From NCBI RefSeq assembly GCF_002688565.1, contig NZ_CP024011.1, positions 868,001-932,000 of the forward strand: a stretch of 64,000 bases of DNA, written 5' to 3'. The position numbers and the translations under genes were made by a program. Every line of letters starts with the position of its first letter. The stretch's first letter is position 1. Source of the stretch: Acinetobacter sp. LoGeW2-3. Lineage in GTDB: Bacteria; Pseudomonadota; Gammaproteobacteria; Pseudomonadales; Moraxellaceae. Positions 54,747-64,000 of the stretch are shown here, piece by piece. The notes beneath the pieces are model-generated. The model did no database searches. It had not been told where the DNA came from and was given only the letters and a program-made list of their open reading frames with translations.

Positions 54747-55083
54747 CTAATCCTTCTTTTTCATGACACTACAAATCTGCAGTTTTATTTTTTTCTGTTC
54801 AAACTTAACATTTAATCAGTAGCTTGCAGAGCAGCGCTTTGTATCAAAATGATGTATTCATTAAAAATATAAATAATTAAATATACTGCATAATCTATTC
54901 AGTGAATACGTTACCTCTTTTAATCCTTAAAGCAGCTCAAACCACTATTGCGATTAAAGATGAATAAAAATTGCATTTTGTTTTAATCAGCTTAGGCATT
55001 TGATTTTTGTGTATTAAAGAAGATCTCAATAAAAAAGGACGCATATTGCATCCTTTTTTATTCGGTTAGCCAAGTGAAAGAGC
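54747..55083. other. intergenic region
   Basis: 337 AT-rich bases. Only the terminator at 55031-55060 stands out; no gene is seen. Confidence 0.6.
55031..55060. terminator. terminator of the BetT-like gene
   Basis: AAAAGGA-C-GCA/TGC-A-TCCTTTT hairpin with A and T tracts, 24 bases after the stop on the minus strand. Confidence 0.8.
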
Positions 55084-57045
55084 TTAACGCACCCTACTTA
55101 AGAAGTGTAAATGCCGTTCATATTGATCCAGAATATCCTGCAACAAGTCTTCACGCGTCCATTCCATCACATCATAGTTTTGCCCACCTTCATTGAGGAA
55201 GACTTCAGCCTGGAAGTGTTGTCCTGCATCTTCATCCTGAGACGGCATAAAACTTGGTGGTAAGATCTGGCGCGCGACCACCGCATAGACAAAATTTGCC
55301 TCATCCTGATGGTCTACTCGCAAGCATAGCCCCTGCTCTATTTCATCAATGATCACGGCATGATGACGGCGTTGGAATTCTTTTTGAATACTTAAAAATG
55401 CCTGTCTCACTTCTGACTGGATATACTGCGTTACTTCCTGTTCATCATGCGCATAATGCATGATCAGTCCCAGACGCTGTTGCCAACTACGCGGATTATG
55501 AATGGCTCGTGGGGTAATTCGGGCTTCTTGTAAGGCCTGCATTTTGGTGACTTCTAGCCGTAATGCCTTAATCAACCCCCAACTAATCACCAGCATGATC
55601 AAGGTAAAAGGCAAGGCACTCAGCATCGTAGCAGATTGCAATGCAGCCAAGCCACCCGCATATAATAAGACGATCGCTAGCAAAGCCATGATCACTGTCC
55701 AGAACAAACGTTGCCAGGTCGGAGACTGATCAGATTTAGCCGTCAGATAATCCGTGACCAGCGCACCAGAGTCAGCTGAAGTCACGAAAAATAGCACCAC
55801 CAGGAGTGTTGCAACTATACTCATCACTGCTGAGAAAGGCATTCCATGCAGAAATTCAAACAGTGCTACAGATGAGTCACGCTGTACCGCCTGCATCAGG
55901 TTGATATTGGCTTCTTGCAAAATGCTATATAGCGCTGCATTCCCCATAAAGCCCATCCAGATCAGAGTAAAGCCGGTTGGAATCAGTAAAACACCTACAA
56001 TAAATTCACGAATAGTCCGACCTCGAGATACCCGAGCAATAAACATTCCCACAAATGGTGACCAGGAAATCCACCAGGCCCAATACATGATGGTCCATCC
56101 ACCAATCCAGCCACTGGGCTGATAGGCATAGAGATTAAAGGTCATACTGAACAGGCTAGACACATACTGTCCGACATTCTGAATAGTTGTTTGAAGCAGA
56201 TAAATCGTTGGTCCTGCCAGGAAAACAAACAGCAATAGCCCCAAAGCCAACACCAGATTCAGCTCGGATAAACGCTTGATGCCTTTATCCAGGCCAAAAA
56301 ATACTGAAAGTGAGGCCATGGCACTGACGATAATAATCAGAATGACCTGTACCCCAGTACTCTGCTCGATACCAAACAGATAATTCAGACCAGAATTAAT
56401 CTGTGTGACCCCAAAACCCAAAGTGGTGGCAACACCAAATACGGTTCCGATGGTCGCGAAGATATCCACGCCATCCCCAATCGGACCATAAATTCGTTTT
56501 CCAATTAAAGGATAAAGAGCCGAGCGTATTTTTAAAGGCAGCTGATGCCGATAAGCAAAATAAGCCAGTGATAATCCCACAAGGGTATAGATCGCCCAAG
56601 CATGAAGTCCCCAGTGGAAGAAAGTGACACGCATGGCCTGCTGTGCCGACTGAATCGTTTCCGGTTCACCCGATGGCGGAGTGACATAGTGCATCACTGG
56701 TTCCGCAACACCGAAGAACATCAACCCAATCCCCATGCCTGCAGTAAATAGCATGGCAAACCAAGAGGCATTTTTATAATCCGGGGTGCTATGGTCTGGA
56801 CCCAGCTTGATCCTGCCCATATCAGACAATGCAATGAAAATCAGGAGAATCAGAAAAATTGCGACTGATAAAACATAGAACCAGCTAAAAGAGGTCGTTA
56901 CCCACTGGTTCAGTTGCTGAGTCATCAGTTCAAATGAATTTGGTGCCAAGACCACCATTAGAAGAAATAGTCCAATAATGATGACAGTTGTTAAAAACAC
57001 ACGAGGATTCACATTGGAATACCAGGATGTGGTTCTGGAAGACAT
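55084..57045 (-). CDS. betT: BCCT family transporter, BetT type (choline or betaine)
   Basis: 653 residues from the ATG at 57045 (GGAG 5 bases before); a GTG two codons earlier is less likely. Twelve membrane helices; the BCCT signature is in SGWIGGWTIMYWAWWISWSPFVGMFIARVSRGRTIREF. A long hydrophilic C-terminal tail (about 510-653) is typical of BetT, where it senses osmotic stress. BetT brings in choline for glycine betaine synthesis. No betA, betB or betI gene is adjacent, so the substrate is inferred from similarity. Confidence 0.85.
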   Translation of the reverse strand: MSSRTTSWYSNVNPRVFLTTVIIIGLFLLMVVLAPNSFELMTQQLNQWVTTSFSWFYVLSVAIFLILLIFIALSDMGRIKLGPDHSTPDYKNASWFAMLFTAGMGIGLMFFGVAEPVMHYVTPPSGEPETIQSAQQAMRVTFFHWGLHAWAIYTLVGLSLAYFAYRHQLPLKIRSALYPLIGKRIYGPIGDGVDIFATIGTVFGVATTLGFGVTQINSGLNYLFGIEQSTGVQVILIIIVSAMASLSVFFGLDKGIKRLSELNLVLALGLLLFVFLAGPTIYLLQTTIQNVGQYVSSLFSMTFNLYAYQPSGWIGGWTIMYWAWWISWSPFVGMFIARVSRGRTIREFIVGVLLIPTGFTLIWMGFMGNAALYSILQEANINLMQAVQRDSSVALFEFLHGMPFSAVMSIVATLLVVLFFVTSADSGALVTDYLTAKSDQSPTWQRLFWTVIMALLAIVLLYAGGLAALQSATMLSALPFTLIMLVISWGLIKALRLEVTKMQALQEARITPRAIHNPRSWQQRLGLIMHYAHDEQEVTQYIQSEVRQAFLSIQKEFQRRHHAVIIDEIEQGLCLRVDHQDEANFVYAVVARQILPPSFMPSQDEDAGQHFQAEVFLNEGGQNYDVMEWTREDLLQDILDQYERHLHFLSRVR

Positions 57046-57374
57046 ATCCACTCCATTTTTGCTTTTTATTTATCCGACCAGATTGGTCACACAGGCATTA
57101 CTCAAAAAGAAGACATGAGTAAAAAGAACGCATTTCGATCACATATCGAAACCTAAGTACTAGGATAAGTTATTGTTCTTATTCACTTGGTTGTACTCCT
57201 GTTCCCTTCTCGTAACTTAAAAGAGGAAAGTCTTGATCTATTCTGTTTATCAAAGGCCATAAAATCTTGCTCTAGAAATACAGGAATCGTGCAATGAAAT
57301 ATTGCATTAGCCTCAAAACATACAAGCAATAAAGAAGTCCCTTACGGGACTTCTTTATGGAGCATCAAATCATC
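57046..57374. other. intergenic region upstream of the BetT-like gene
   Basis: 329 bases with the upstream region of betT and the actP terminator. No gene is seen. Confidence 0.6.
57331..57356 (-). terminator. terminator of actP
   Basis: AAAGAAGTCCC-TTAC-GGGACTTCTTT, 19 bases after the actP stop on the minus strand. Confidence 0.85.
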
Positions 57375-59081
57375 TTAGTGATCAGATGCACCTGAGATAC
57401 CGATACCTGTTTGTGAACGTACAAACTGTGCATCGAATGCTTTGCGTTCTGCTTGAGCCTGTGCCGAATTATCAGTCACAGAGAATAACCAGCAGCAGAA
57501 GAACGACAACGGCATTGCGAAGATCGCTGGACCATTGAATGGGTTCACTGCAGTTTCTGCAATACCCAGTGTATCTACCCAAACTGCTTTAGACAGTACA
57601 ATCAGAACTACCGCAGTCACCAAACCTACGATACCACCAATCACCGCACCACGAGTGGTTAAGCCTTTCCAGAACATAGACAAAACCAGTACCGGGAAGT
57701 TGGCACATGCCGCAACCGAGAATGCTAGACCCACCATGAATGCTACGTTTTGTTTCTCGAACAGGATACCCAAGATCATCGCGAAGATTGCAAGACCAAG
57801 CGTTGCGATCTTAGACATGCGTAATTCAGATTCAGGCGTTGTTTGACCTTTCTTCAATACGTTTGCATACAAGTCATGAGAAATCGCTGATGCACCTGAT
57901 AGAGTCAGACCGGCTACAACCGCAAGAATTGTTGCGAATGCCACTGCAGAAATGAAGCCCATGAACAAGTCGCCACCTACTGCATCTGCAAGGTGAACCG
58001 CTGCCATGTTGTTACCACCTACAAGCTCCAGCTTGCCAGTGATTGCCATTTTTGCAACATCAAGGAATTGTGGGTTATTCGATACGTATAGAATCGCACC
58101 GAAACCAATGATGAAGGTTAACAGGTAGAAATAACCAATAAAGCCTGTCGCAACCACAACTGATTTACGTGCTTCTTTCGCATCTTTTACTGTGAAGAAA
58201 CGCATCAGGATATGTGGCAGACCTGCAGTACCAAACATCAATGCAAGACCCAAAGAAATTGCATCAACTGGGTTAGAGGCCAAACTACCCGGGCCCATGA
58301 TTTTAGTTGCATCAGCAAGGTTTAGATCGTGTACTTTTGAATAGACACCAATCGCCTGTTCAAACATGTTAGTAAAGCTGAAGCCCACGCCTTTCATTAC
58401 CATGAAGGCCATGAAAGTTGCACCAGATAACAGCATGACTGCTTTAATAATCTGTACCCAAGTCGTTGCCAGCATGCCCCCGAAGATTACATAAGCCATC
58501 ATCAATAAGCCAACAATCACAACTGCGATGTTGTAATTCAGACCAAAGAGCAACTTGATCAGCTGACCTGCACCTACCATTTGTGCAATCAGATAGAATG
58601 CTACAACTACGAGTGAGCTAAGTGCAGCCAAGGTACGTACCGGTTTTTCCTGCAAGCGGAAAGATACCACGTCTGATAAGTTGAATTTACCCAAGTTACG
58701 CAGACGTTCTGCGACCAGGAACAATACGATTGGCCAACCCACCATGAAGCCTAGAGAATATAGTAAGCCGTCGAAACCAGACAGGAATACCATTGCGGAA
58801 ATACCCAGGAAGGATGCAGCCGACATATAGTCACCGGCAATCGCCAAACCATTCTGGAAACCAGAGATCCCGCCACCGGCAGTATAGAAATCATTGGTAC
58901 TGGTGGTTTGTTTTGCTGCCCATTTGGTAATGAAAAGTGTTGCACCTACGAAAATCACAAACATGATAATCGCGTGCCAGTTAGTAGCTTGCTGTTCTGC
59001 TGCACCCAGATCAGGTCCAGCCAGTGCCATACCTGAAGCAATTGTCGTTGCAGCAAGGGCGATAAGAGAATTCCATTTCAT
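57375..59081 (-). CDS. actP: cation/acetate symporter
   Basis: 568 residues from the ATG at 59081 ([22 protein letters not shown]), which is one base after the stop of the DUF485 gene, with AGGA upstream. A signal-like first helix and about thirteen further helices. SSS-family features: [31 protein letters not shown] and the later [17 protein letters not shown]. ActP takes up acetate and other short acids with sodium. It forms an operon with its small partner, as in E. coli yjcH-actP. Confidence 0.94.
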   Translation of the reverse strand: MKWNSLIALAATTIASGMALAGPDLGAAEQQATNWHAIIMFVIFVGATLFITKWAAKQTTSTNDFYTAGGGISGFQNGLAIAGDYMSAASFLGISAMVFLSGFDGLLYSLGFMVGWPIVLFLVAERLRNLGKFNLSDVVSFRLQEKPVRTLAALSSLVVVAFYLIAQMVGAGQLIKLLFGLNYNIAVVIVGLLMMAYVIFGGMLATTWVQIIKAVMLLSGATFMAFMVMKGVGFSFTNMFEQAIGVYSKVHDLNLADATKIMGPGSLASNPVDAISLGLALMFGTAGLPHILMRFFTVKDAKEARKSVVVATGFIGYFYLLTFIIGFGAILYVSNNPQFLDVAKMAITGKLELVGGNNMAAVHLADAVGGDLFMGFISAVAFATILAVVAGLTLSGASAISHDLYANVLKKGQTTPESELRMSKIATLGLAIFAMILGILFEKQNVAFMVGLAFSVAACANFPVLVLSMFWKGLTTRGAVIGGIVGLVTAVVLIVLSKAVWVDTLGIAETAVNPFNGPAIFAMPLSFFCCWLFSVTDNSAQAQAERKAFDAQFVRSQTGIGISGASDH

Positions 59082-59082
59082 C

Positions 59083-59415
59083 TTAGTGAGGTCCTTTTTC
59101 ATGAGCAATTGCTTCTACTTCACGCATTGCTTCTTCAGTCAATTGATCAAGTTTGTTATTGGCGATGTAGGAATACACGCCACACAAGATAAACGACAGC
59201 ACAATAATGCCTAGACCTAATGGAATCCCCCAAGTCGTCACACCGCCTGAAATTGAAGACAATAAAAACTCTTTGTTATAGCCGACCAAAAGCATGAAGC
59301 CGACATAAACGAATAACATAATTGCTGTGAGCGTCCAGCTAAGACGACTTTTCTTGGCAACCATTTCTTTGAATTTGGGATTTTGTAGAATCTGTTCTAC
59401 TTGTCTCTCATCCAT
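59083..59415 (-). CDS. DUF485 membrane protein (YjcH-like partner of ActP)
   Basis: 110 residues, [24 protein letters not shown] followed by two membrane helices ([19 protein letters not shown] and [24 protein letters not shown]). AAGGAG is 8 bases before the ATG at 59415; the ATG at 59421 is too close to it. DUF485 proteins accompany acetate permeases. The stop is directly before actP, so the pair is translationally coupled. Confidence 0.9.
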   Translation of the reverse strand: MDERQVEQILQNPKFKEMVAKKSRLSWTLTAIMLFVYVGFMLLVGYNKEFLLSSISGGVTTWGIPLGLGIIVLSFILCGVYSYIANNKLDQLTEEAMREVEAIAHEKGPH

Positions 59416-59599
59416 AACCATACTCCTTGCTATGCCCAACCTTGGGCATCCATTTTTTAATTCGAATTATCACTGCTACAACTTAACAAGCTTCATGGCT
59501 GGTTGTAATTTAGACTTTGGTCGTTAAAAATTGAGCAATTTGAACGCCTGCGTTCACGATGCTGTATCATAGCCGCATGCTCAGTAGACATCAGGCAAT

Positions 59600-62500
59600 A
59601 TGAACAGTTGGCTCATCATAGGGGTACTCGCCCTCTATATCGCATTACTCTTTGTTTGTGCATTTTTCGGGGAGAAACACGCCAGTCGTCTTAGCACCCG
59701 TGGACGCATGTTATTGTTTAGCCTAACTTTAGGTGTTTACTGTTCTTCCTGGACATTTTACGGCGCAACCGGTGCCGCAGTTCGTGAAGGCATCATTTTC
59801 CTACCGATTTATCTGGGCCCTTTGCTTTTTGTCGCGATTGGTTATGACATCTGGCGCCGACTGGGTCGAGTGCGTCAGCATCACGCCATTTCATCAATCG
59901 CCGACTTTGTCGCAGCGCGTTATGGCAAAAGTGGGCCACTGGCATCGCTAGTAACCATACTGGCTGTAATCGCAATTATTCCCTATCTAGCTTTGCAGCT
60001 ACGTGCGATTGCGCTCAGTGCCTCCGTGATTCTGGAACCATCCGCAGGCATCACTAGCACCACCAATAGTGTGCTGTTCCTGACTGGGATTCTGGCTATT
60101 CTGGCGATGATTTTTGGTACCCGGCAGATTGCCAATACCGAGCAGCATGGCGGTTTAATGCTGGCAGTCGCCTTTGAATCTTTCGTAAAATTGTTTGCGC
60201 TACTAGCAGTCGCTGGCTTCTTCATGTTTGCTGCGCCAGAAAATTTATCGCAGATTAGCGGTGATATCAAAACCACCTTCCATGAAGTGCAACTGTTTGG
60301 TGTGCCAGAAAGCTTCTGGGTACAAACTCTACTCGCCGCATTAGCGATTATCTGTTTACCACGTCAGTTCCATGTCGCTGTAGTCGAACTACGTGATGAA
60401 AAACATATTCGTGGCGCCCGACGCTGGTTTGCCATCTATCTGATCCTGACCACGATCGCGATTGTTCCAATTGCCAGCTGGGCGCTGCATGCGGCACCGC
60501 ATTATCTGGCGATTCCAGACGTCGCTGTGCTGTCTTTGCCACTCAGTTACAACCAGGACTGGCTAACTTTATTGGCCTTCCTCGGTGGTTTTTCGGCATC
60601 CACCGGAATGTTATTGGTATCTTCAGTTGCCTTGTCGATCATGCTCAGTAATGACTTGATCATGCCGGCACTGTGGCGCTTTAACCTGATTTCCCGTCAT
60701 GATAAACGTTTACCACTGGTACTGAAATTTACTCGCCGCATCTGTATTTTAGCCGTGATGCTGCTGGGCTTTCTGTTCTTCAATTTCTTTAATGATATTG
60801 ATCAGCTTTCAGTCTTCGGTCTGCTGGCCTTTAGTGCGGTGGCGCAATTTGCCCCTGCCCTGATCGGCGGTCTGTACTGGCGTGGTGGTAGTAAACAAGG
60901 CGTCTATGCCGGCCTGCTGACTGGTTTTGCCTTGTGGGCCTATACTTTACTGTTCCCAACCATTCTGCGTAGCTTGCCGGAACCGTATCAGCAGTTCAGC
61001 CAGGACTTTTTAAATTATGGTCCACTAGCACTCAACTGGCTGCGCCCTGAAGCACTGCTTGGTTTTGAATCTTTTGATTCTCTGACTCATGGTGTGGCCT
61101 GGTCACTTGGCCTTAATTTAATTCTTTATATCTGGGTTTCTCGTATTTTCCGCCCAAGTGTAGCAGAACAAATTCAGGCAGAAAGTTTCTTCTATTACGA
61201 AACCAAACCTTTGCCTTCGCAGAGCCCAACCACTGAGGTAAGCTATTCACATCAGGATGTAGCACGCTTAAAAGTCGGGGATCTGATTACTTTAGCCAAA
61301 CGCATTACCGGTGAAGAACCCACCACGCGGGCTTTCCAACAGTTCTGTAATCAAAATAATGTCGAGCTGAATGAAAACAGCAGTGCCAATGGCATGTGGT
61401 GGCGCTTTACCGAGCAGTATCTGGCTGGCACCATTGGGGCTGCTTCGGCACGTACCTTATTAACCACTGCGATGGTGAATAACGGTCTAGCTCTCGGTCA
61501 GGTGGCAAATATTCTTGACCAAGCCTCCCAATGGCAACGCTTTAACCAGAATCTGATCATGACCATGATCGACCACATGACCCAAGGTGTCAGTGTCGTC
61601 GATGAGAACATGTGTCTGGTGGCTTGGAACAACCAGTACCTGAAGCTATTTGATTATCCAAAGGACATTGTCTACGTCGGATGTCCAATTGCAGACCTGA
61701 TTCGTTACAACGCTGAGCGTGGTGAATGTGGGCCGGGTTCCGTCGAAGAACATGTGCGTAAGCGTATCCACTGGATGCAGGTCGGTAGCGCACATGAGTT
61801 CGAGCGGATCCGTAAGGATGGCCGTGTGATTCAGATGCGCGGCAATCCGATTGAAGGCGGTGGTTTCGTAACGACCTTCGCGGACATTACTGCCTTCCGT
61901 GAAAATGAAGCAGTACTGGAAGCACGCGTGCGGGATCGTACCCAACAGCTTGCGGATGCCTTGTCCGAACAGCAACTGGCACGTGAACAGGCGGATAAAG
62001 CTAATATGTCCAAGAGCCGCTTTATTGCAGCGGCCAGCCATGACCTGTTACAGCCGATGCATGCTGCACGTCTGTTTAGTACTGCACTAGAGCAAAGTGT
62101 GCAAAGTGAAGAAGATCGCAAGACCTTACAACAACTAGATCGTGCCCTGCATGGTGCAGAAAGTATGCTCTCTGCCCTGCTGGATATTGCACGTCTGGAA
62201 GGTGGTACGATTCAGCCGAAGCGCCAGGCTTATCCATTGCATGACCTGCTCAGCGATCTGGAATTACAATTCAAGTCGATTGCAGCGCAACGTGGTATCA
62301 AGTTCAGCGTGCATGATGCCCAGTTCTGGATTGACACCGATCCACAATGGATTCGCCGTATTATCCAAAACTTTGTCAGCAATGCGCTACGTTATACCGC
62401 TAGCGGTAAAGTAATTGTCGGCGTACTGCGTTCAAGTAGTAAACCGAATCATATCCGTATTGGTGTCTGGGATACTGGACCGGGGATTGCTGAAGAACAA

Positions 62501-63091
62501 CGCATCAAACTGTTCCAGGAATTTGAGCGTTGTGGCCACACGTCCCCTTGGGGTGAACAAGGTCTGGGTTTAGGTCTGGCGATTGTGCAGCGTATGACCA
62601 GCATGCTGGACTACCCAGTCCATGTCTATTCTGAATATGGCAAAGGCTCCTGCTTTATGATTGAAGTACCGCTGACTGAAGCACCAAAAGTCGTGGCGGC
62701 TCCAGTACAGGCTGTACCGCTGAAATCTAAAGCCTTTAAAGTGCTGTGTTTAGACAATGACGAAACCATTCTGGAAGGTATGTCGACTTTGCTGACCAAA
62801 TGGGGTTATCAAGTGTTTAAAGCCACAGAACCTGAACAGGCACAGGAGCTAATAGAACAGGAAAATATTCAAGTTTGGCTAGTCGATCAGCATTTAAATA
62901 ATGACAAACGCGGTTTGGACTTTATTGTGAATAACCGTAAGCCGAATGTACCCGTTGCTTTGATCACGGCAGATTCTGATCCAGAACTGCCACAGCAGCT
63001 CAAGGAACTGAATATTGTTCTGCTGAAAAAACCGCTAAAACCTGCTTCATTACGTTCATGGCTTTCTGGCTTAAAAATCTCGGATAGTTAA
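59600..63091 (+). CDS. CrbS-like hybrid sensor kinase with SSS transporter domain
   Basis: 1163 residues. Residues 1-520 form a sodium/solute symporter domain with about thirteen helices. Then come a linker, a PAS-like domain (about 640-760, with MIDHMTQGVSVVDENMCLVAWN), a coiled coil, the H box FIAAASHDLLQPMHAARLF, an ATPase domain with NFVSNALRYT and GLGLGLAIVQRM, and a C-terminal receiver (about 1045-1163) with LCLDNDE, phospho-acceptor Asp in WLVDQHLNND and the Lys in LLKKPLKP. This is the CrbS/MxtR layout, which controls acetate use and acs. Its place divergent from DUF485-actP agrees. The response regulator is not here. Confidence 0.87.
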   Translation: MNSWLIIGVLALYIALLFVCAFFGEKHASRLSTRGRMLLFSLTLGVYCSSWTFYGATGAAVREGIIFLPIYLGPLLFVAIGYDIWRRLGRVRQHHAISSIADFVAARYGKSGPLASLVTILAVIAIIPYLALQLRAIALSASVILEPSAGITSTTNSVLFLTGILAILAMIFGTRQIANTEQHGGLMLAVAFESFVKLFALLAVAGFFMFAAPENLSQISGDIKTTFHEVQLFGVPESFWVQTLLAALAIICLPRQFHVAVVELRDEKHIRGARRWFAIYLILTTIAIVPIASWALHAAPHYLAIPDVAVLSLPLSYNQDWLTLLAFLGGFSASTGMLLVSSVALSIMLSNDLIMPALWRFNLISRHDKRLPLVLKFTRRICILAVMLLGFLFFNFFNDIDQLSVFGLLAFSAVAQFAPALIGGLYWRGGSKQGVYAGLLTGFALWAYTLLFPTILRSLPEPYQQFSQDFLNYGPLALNWLRPEALLGFESFDSLTHGVAWSLGLNLILYIWVSRIFRPSVAEQIQAESFFYYETKPLPSQSPTTEVSYSHQDVARLKVGDLITLAKRITGEEPTTRAFQQFCNQNNVELNENSSANGMWWRFTEQYLAGTIGAASARTLLTTAMVNNGLALGQVANILDQASQWQRFNQNLIMTMIDHMTQGVSVVDENMCLVAWNNQYLKLFDYPKDIVYVGCPIADLIRYNAERGECGPGSVEEHVRKRIHWMQVGSAHEFERIRKDGRVIQMRGNPIEGGGFVTTFADITAFRENEAVLEARVRDRTQQLADALSEQQLAREQADKANMSKSRFIAAASHDLLQPMHAARLFSTALEQSVQSEEDRKTLQQLDRALHGAESMLSALLDIARLEGGTIQPKRQAYPLHDLLSDLELQFKSIAAQRGIKFSVHDAQFWIDTDPQWIRRIIQNFVSNALRYTASGKVIVGVLRSSSKPNHIRIGVWDTGPGIAEEQRIKLFQEFERCGHTSPWGEQGLGLGLAIVQRMTSMLDYPVHVYSEYGKGSCFMIEVPLTEAPKVVAAPVQAVPLKSKAFKVLCLDNDETILEGMSTLLTKWGYQVFKATEPEQAQELIEQENIQVWLVDQHLNNDKRGLDFIVNNRKPNVPVALITADSDPELPQQLKELNIVLLKKPLKPASLRSWLSGLKISDS

Positions 63092-63505
63092 GACGTTATA
63101 GGTTTGATAAGTGCCTGTTTTACTAAATAAAGCAGGCACTTTTTATTTTAAATGTCACAAAAAATTTCAACATTTGCATGATATTTAAGCGGATGTGCTA
63201 AAAGCATCAAAATCAGGCTAGAAATACTGATATCCATTGACCAAAAATATCATTTTTAAAATCACTATGGCAAAACTTCACCATTCCTGACGTGAAGCTG
63301 TGTGTACTTGGTTACAATATTGTAAGTTATTATTTTTTATAAACTAATATTGGTCTAATTTGGTTATTCGAACTTTAGTCGTATTTTTTCTTCCCCTATT
63401 CCGCTCTAAAAATATGACTTAGAAACGATCAGTATCTATTCATGCCAATAATTCTTCATCCGCATGTCAGCTGATCATTTATTACTGCATAAAGGATGAC
63501 TAATC
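63092..63505. other. intergenic region after the CrbS-like kinase
   Basis: 414 AT-rich bases with the kinase terminator near the start (63109-63148). No gene is seen in the rest. Confidence 0.6.
63109..63148 (+). terminator. terminator of the CrbS-like kinase gene
   Basis: AAGTGCCTG/CAGGCACTT stem with a 14-base loop and T-rich tail. Confidence 0.85.
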
Positions 63506-64000
63506 ATGAGCTTAGACACTACTACTGAGATTAATCAGAACCGACAGTTTCATCGTCAATACGGTGCCAATGCCATGCTGCCGGCAATCGACTGGAGCAA
63601 TCTATTTAAATACAGCAAACTTGATCCAGCACAGGTTGAAGCACTGGAAACTCTGTATCAGTCTGCCGTTCCCCTCGCTCTGCAAGTATTTGAAGAATTG
63701 CACTTTGATGTATTTGAACCTTTTGCCTATAAGCCTCAAGGTTTGGGACTATTTGAGCGTCTGGCGGAACAGGAATCAAAACTGATTCAATCGCTGGAAA
63801 CCGAAACTGCAGAATTAAGTGAAGACACCCGTCATCAGATCTGGAGCATGTTATTGCGTGGTGGTGCGGTACTGGTATTTAAAGCATGGCTGGCAAAAGT
63901 CAAAACTGGTGATGACCAACTGGATACCTCACAGTTTGATGAACTTTCTGAACTACTGTTTATTAAAACTCCACCGCTTGAACTGGCAGAGCGCTTACGT
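63506..64000 (+). CDS. hypothetical protein, N-terminal part (cut by window end)
   Basis: The frame from the ATG at 63506 is open to the window end, 165 codons. AAAGGATGA is 10 bases upstream. The N-terminus reads MSLDTTTEINQNRQFHRQYG; the chain is mostly helical, acidic and soluble, with WSMLLRGGAVLVFKAWLAKV the only longer hydrophobic stretch. I do not recognise a family. A long AT-rich leader precedes it. Confidence 0.72.
   Translation, partial: MSLDTTTEINQNRQFHRQYGANAMLPAIDWSNLFKYSKLDPAQVEALETLYQSAVPLALQVFEELHFDVFEPFAYKPQGLGLFERLAEQESKLIQSLETETAELSEDTRHQIWSMLLRGGAVLVFKAWLAKVKTGDDQLDTSQFDELSELLFIKTPPLELAERLR

Overview
The window is chromosomal DNA of an Acinetobacter-like gammaproteobacterium. 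The supporting signs are an Omp33-36 type porin, a scattered set of his genes, AT-rich intergenic DNA, the genus-typical fadB-fadA pair, a UvrC whose natural length is reached from a GTG start, and an acetate permease next to an SSS-fused hybrid kinase. There is no insertion sequence, CRISPR array or prophage; most of the window is core genome with small accessory pockets.

Layout. 1-0.7 kb: end of argH and a yggX-like gene, then a 0.9 kb gap with four degenerate tandem units that end in terminator-like hairpins. 1.5-5 kb: pgsA, an acyl-CoA thioesterase and uvrC on the minus strand. 5-8 kb: a stand-alone Clp-type AAA+ protein, a small PH-like membrane protein and a globin-coupled diguanylate cyclase. 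8.4-11.7 kb: fadB-fadA. 11.8-16.7 kb: envelope and unknown genes (lipoprotein, Ala/Lys-rich secreted protein, TehB, coiled-coil membrane protein, and two paralogous small exported proteins). 17 kb: two tandem tRNA-Phe genes. 17.5-25.5 kb: panM-like gene, hisB-hisH, hisA and hisF interleaved with unrelated genes. 25.9-28.2 kb: a fatty acid hydroxylase divergent from an AraC regulator, then a decayed aquaporin (aqpZ) pseudogene. 28.3-35 kb: NUC1-type nuclease, kup, tRNA-Ser, two small lipoproteins, tRNA-Thr. 35-42.5 kb: methyltransferase/FAD-oxidoreductase pair, pirin, ycaC, LysR regulator, ahpC, and a TetR regulator divergent from a DUF4442 gene with a clear operator. 42.6-49.2 kb: ssb, a YajR-like MFS transporter, a DUF475 protein and uvrA. 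49.3 kb: an AT-rich AbiJ-like gene that may act in phage defence. 50.3-54.7 kb: a second diguanylate cyclase, a 1.1 kb gap with two candidate small RNAs, omp33-36 and a channel-like protein. 55-63 kb: BetT-type transporter, then actP with its DUF485 partner divergent from a CrbS-like sensor kinase. The last gene is cut by the window end.

Genes that work together: fadB/fadA (beta-oxidation); hisB/H/A/F (histidine, with HisH and HisF forming one synthase); DUF485, ActP and the CrbS-like kinase (acetate sensing and uptake); uvrC, uvrA and ssb (DNA repair); two diguanylate cyclases that both keep an RxxD inhibition site. The least explained items are the orphan promoter-terminator units (candidate sRNAs near 33.7, 37.5, 52.3 and 52.6 kb), the tandem hairpin repeats near 0.7-1.0 kb, the AbiJ-like gene, and the aquaporin pseudogene, whose apparent point lesions are all G-to-A changes.
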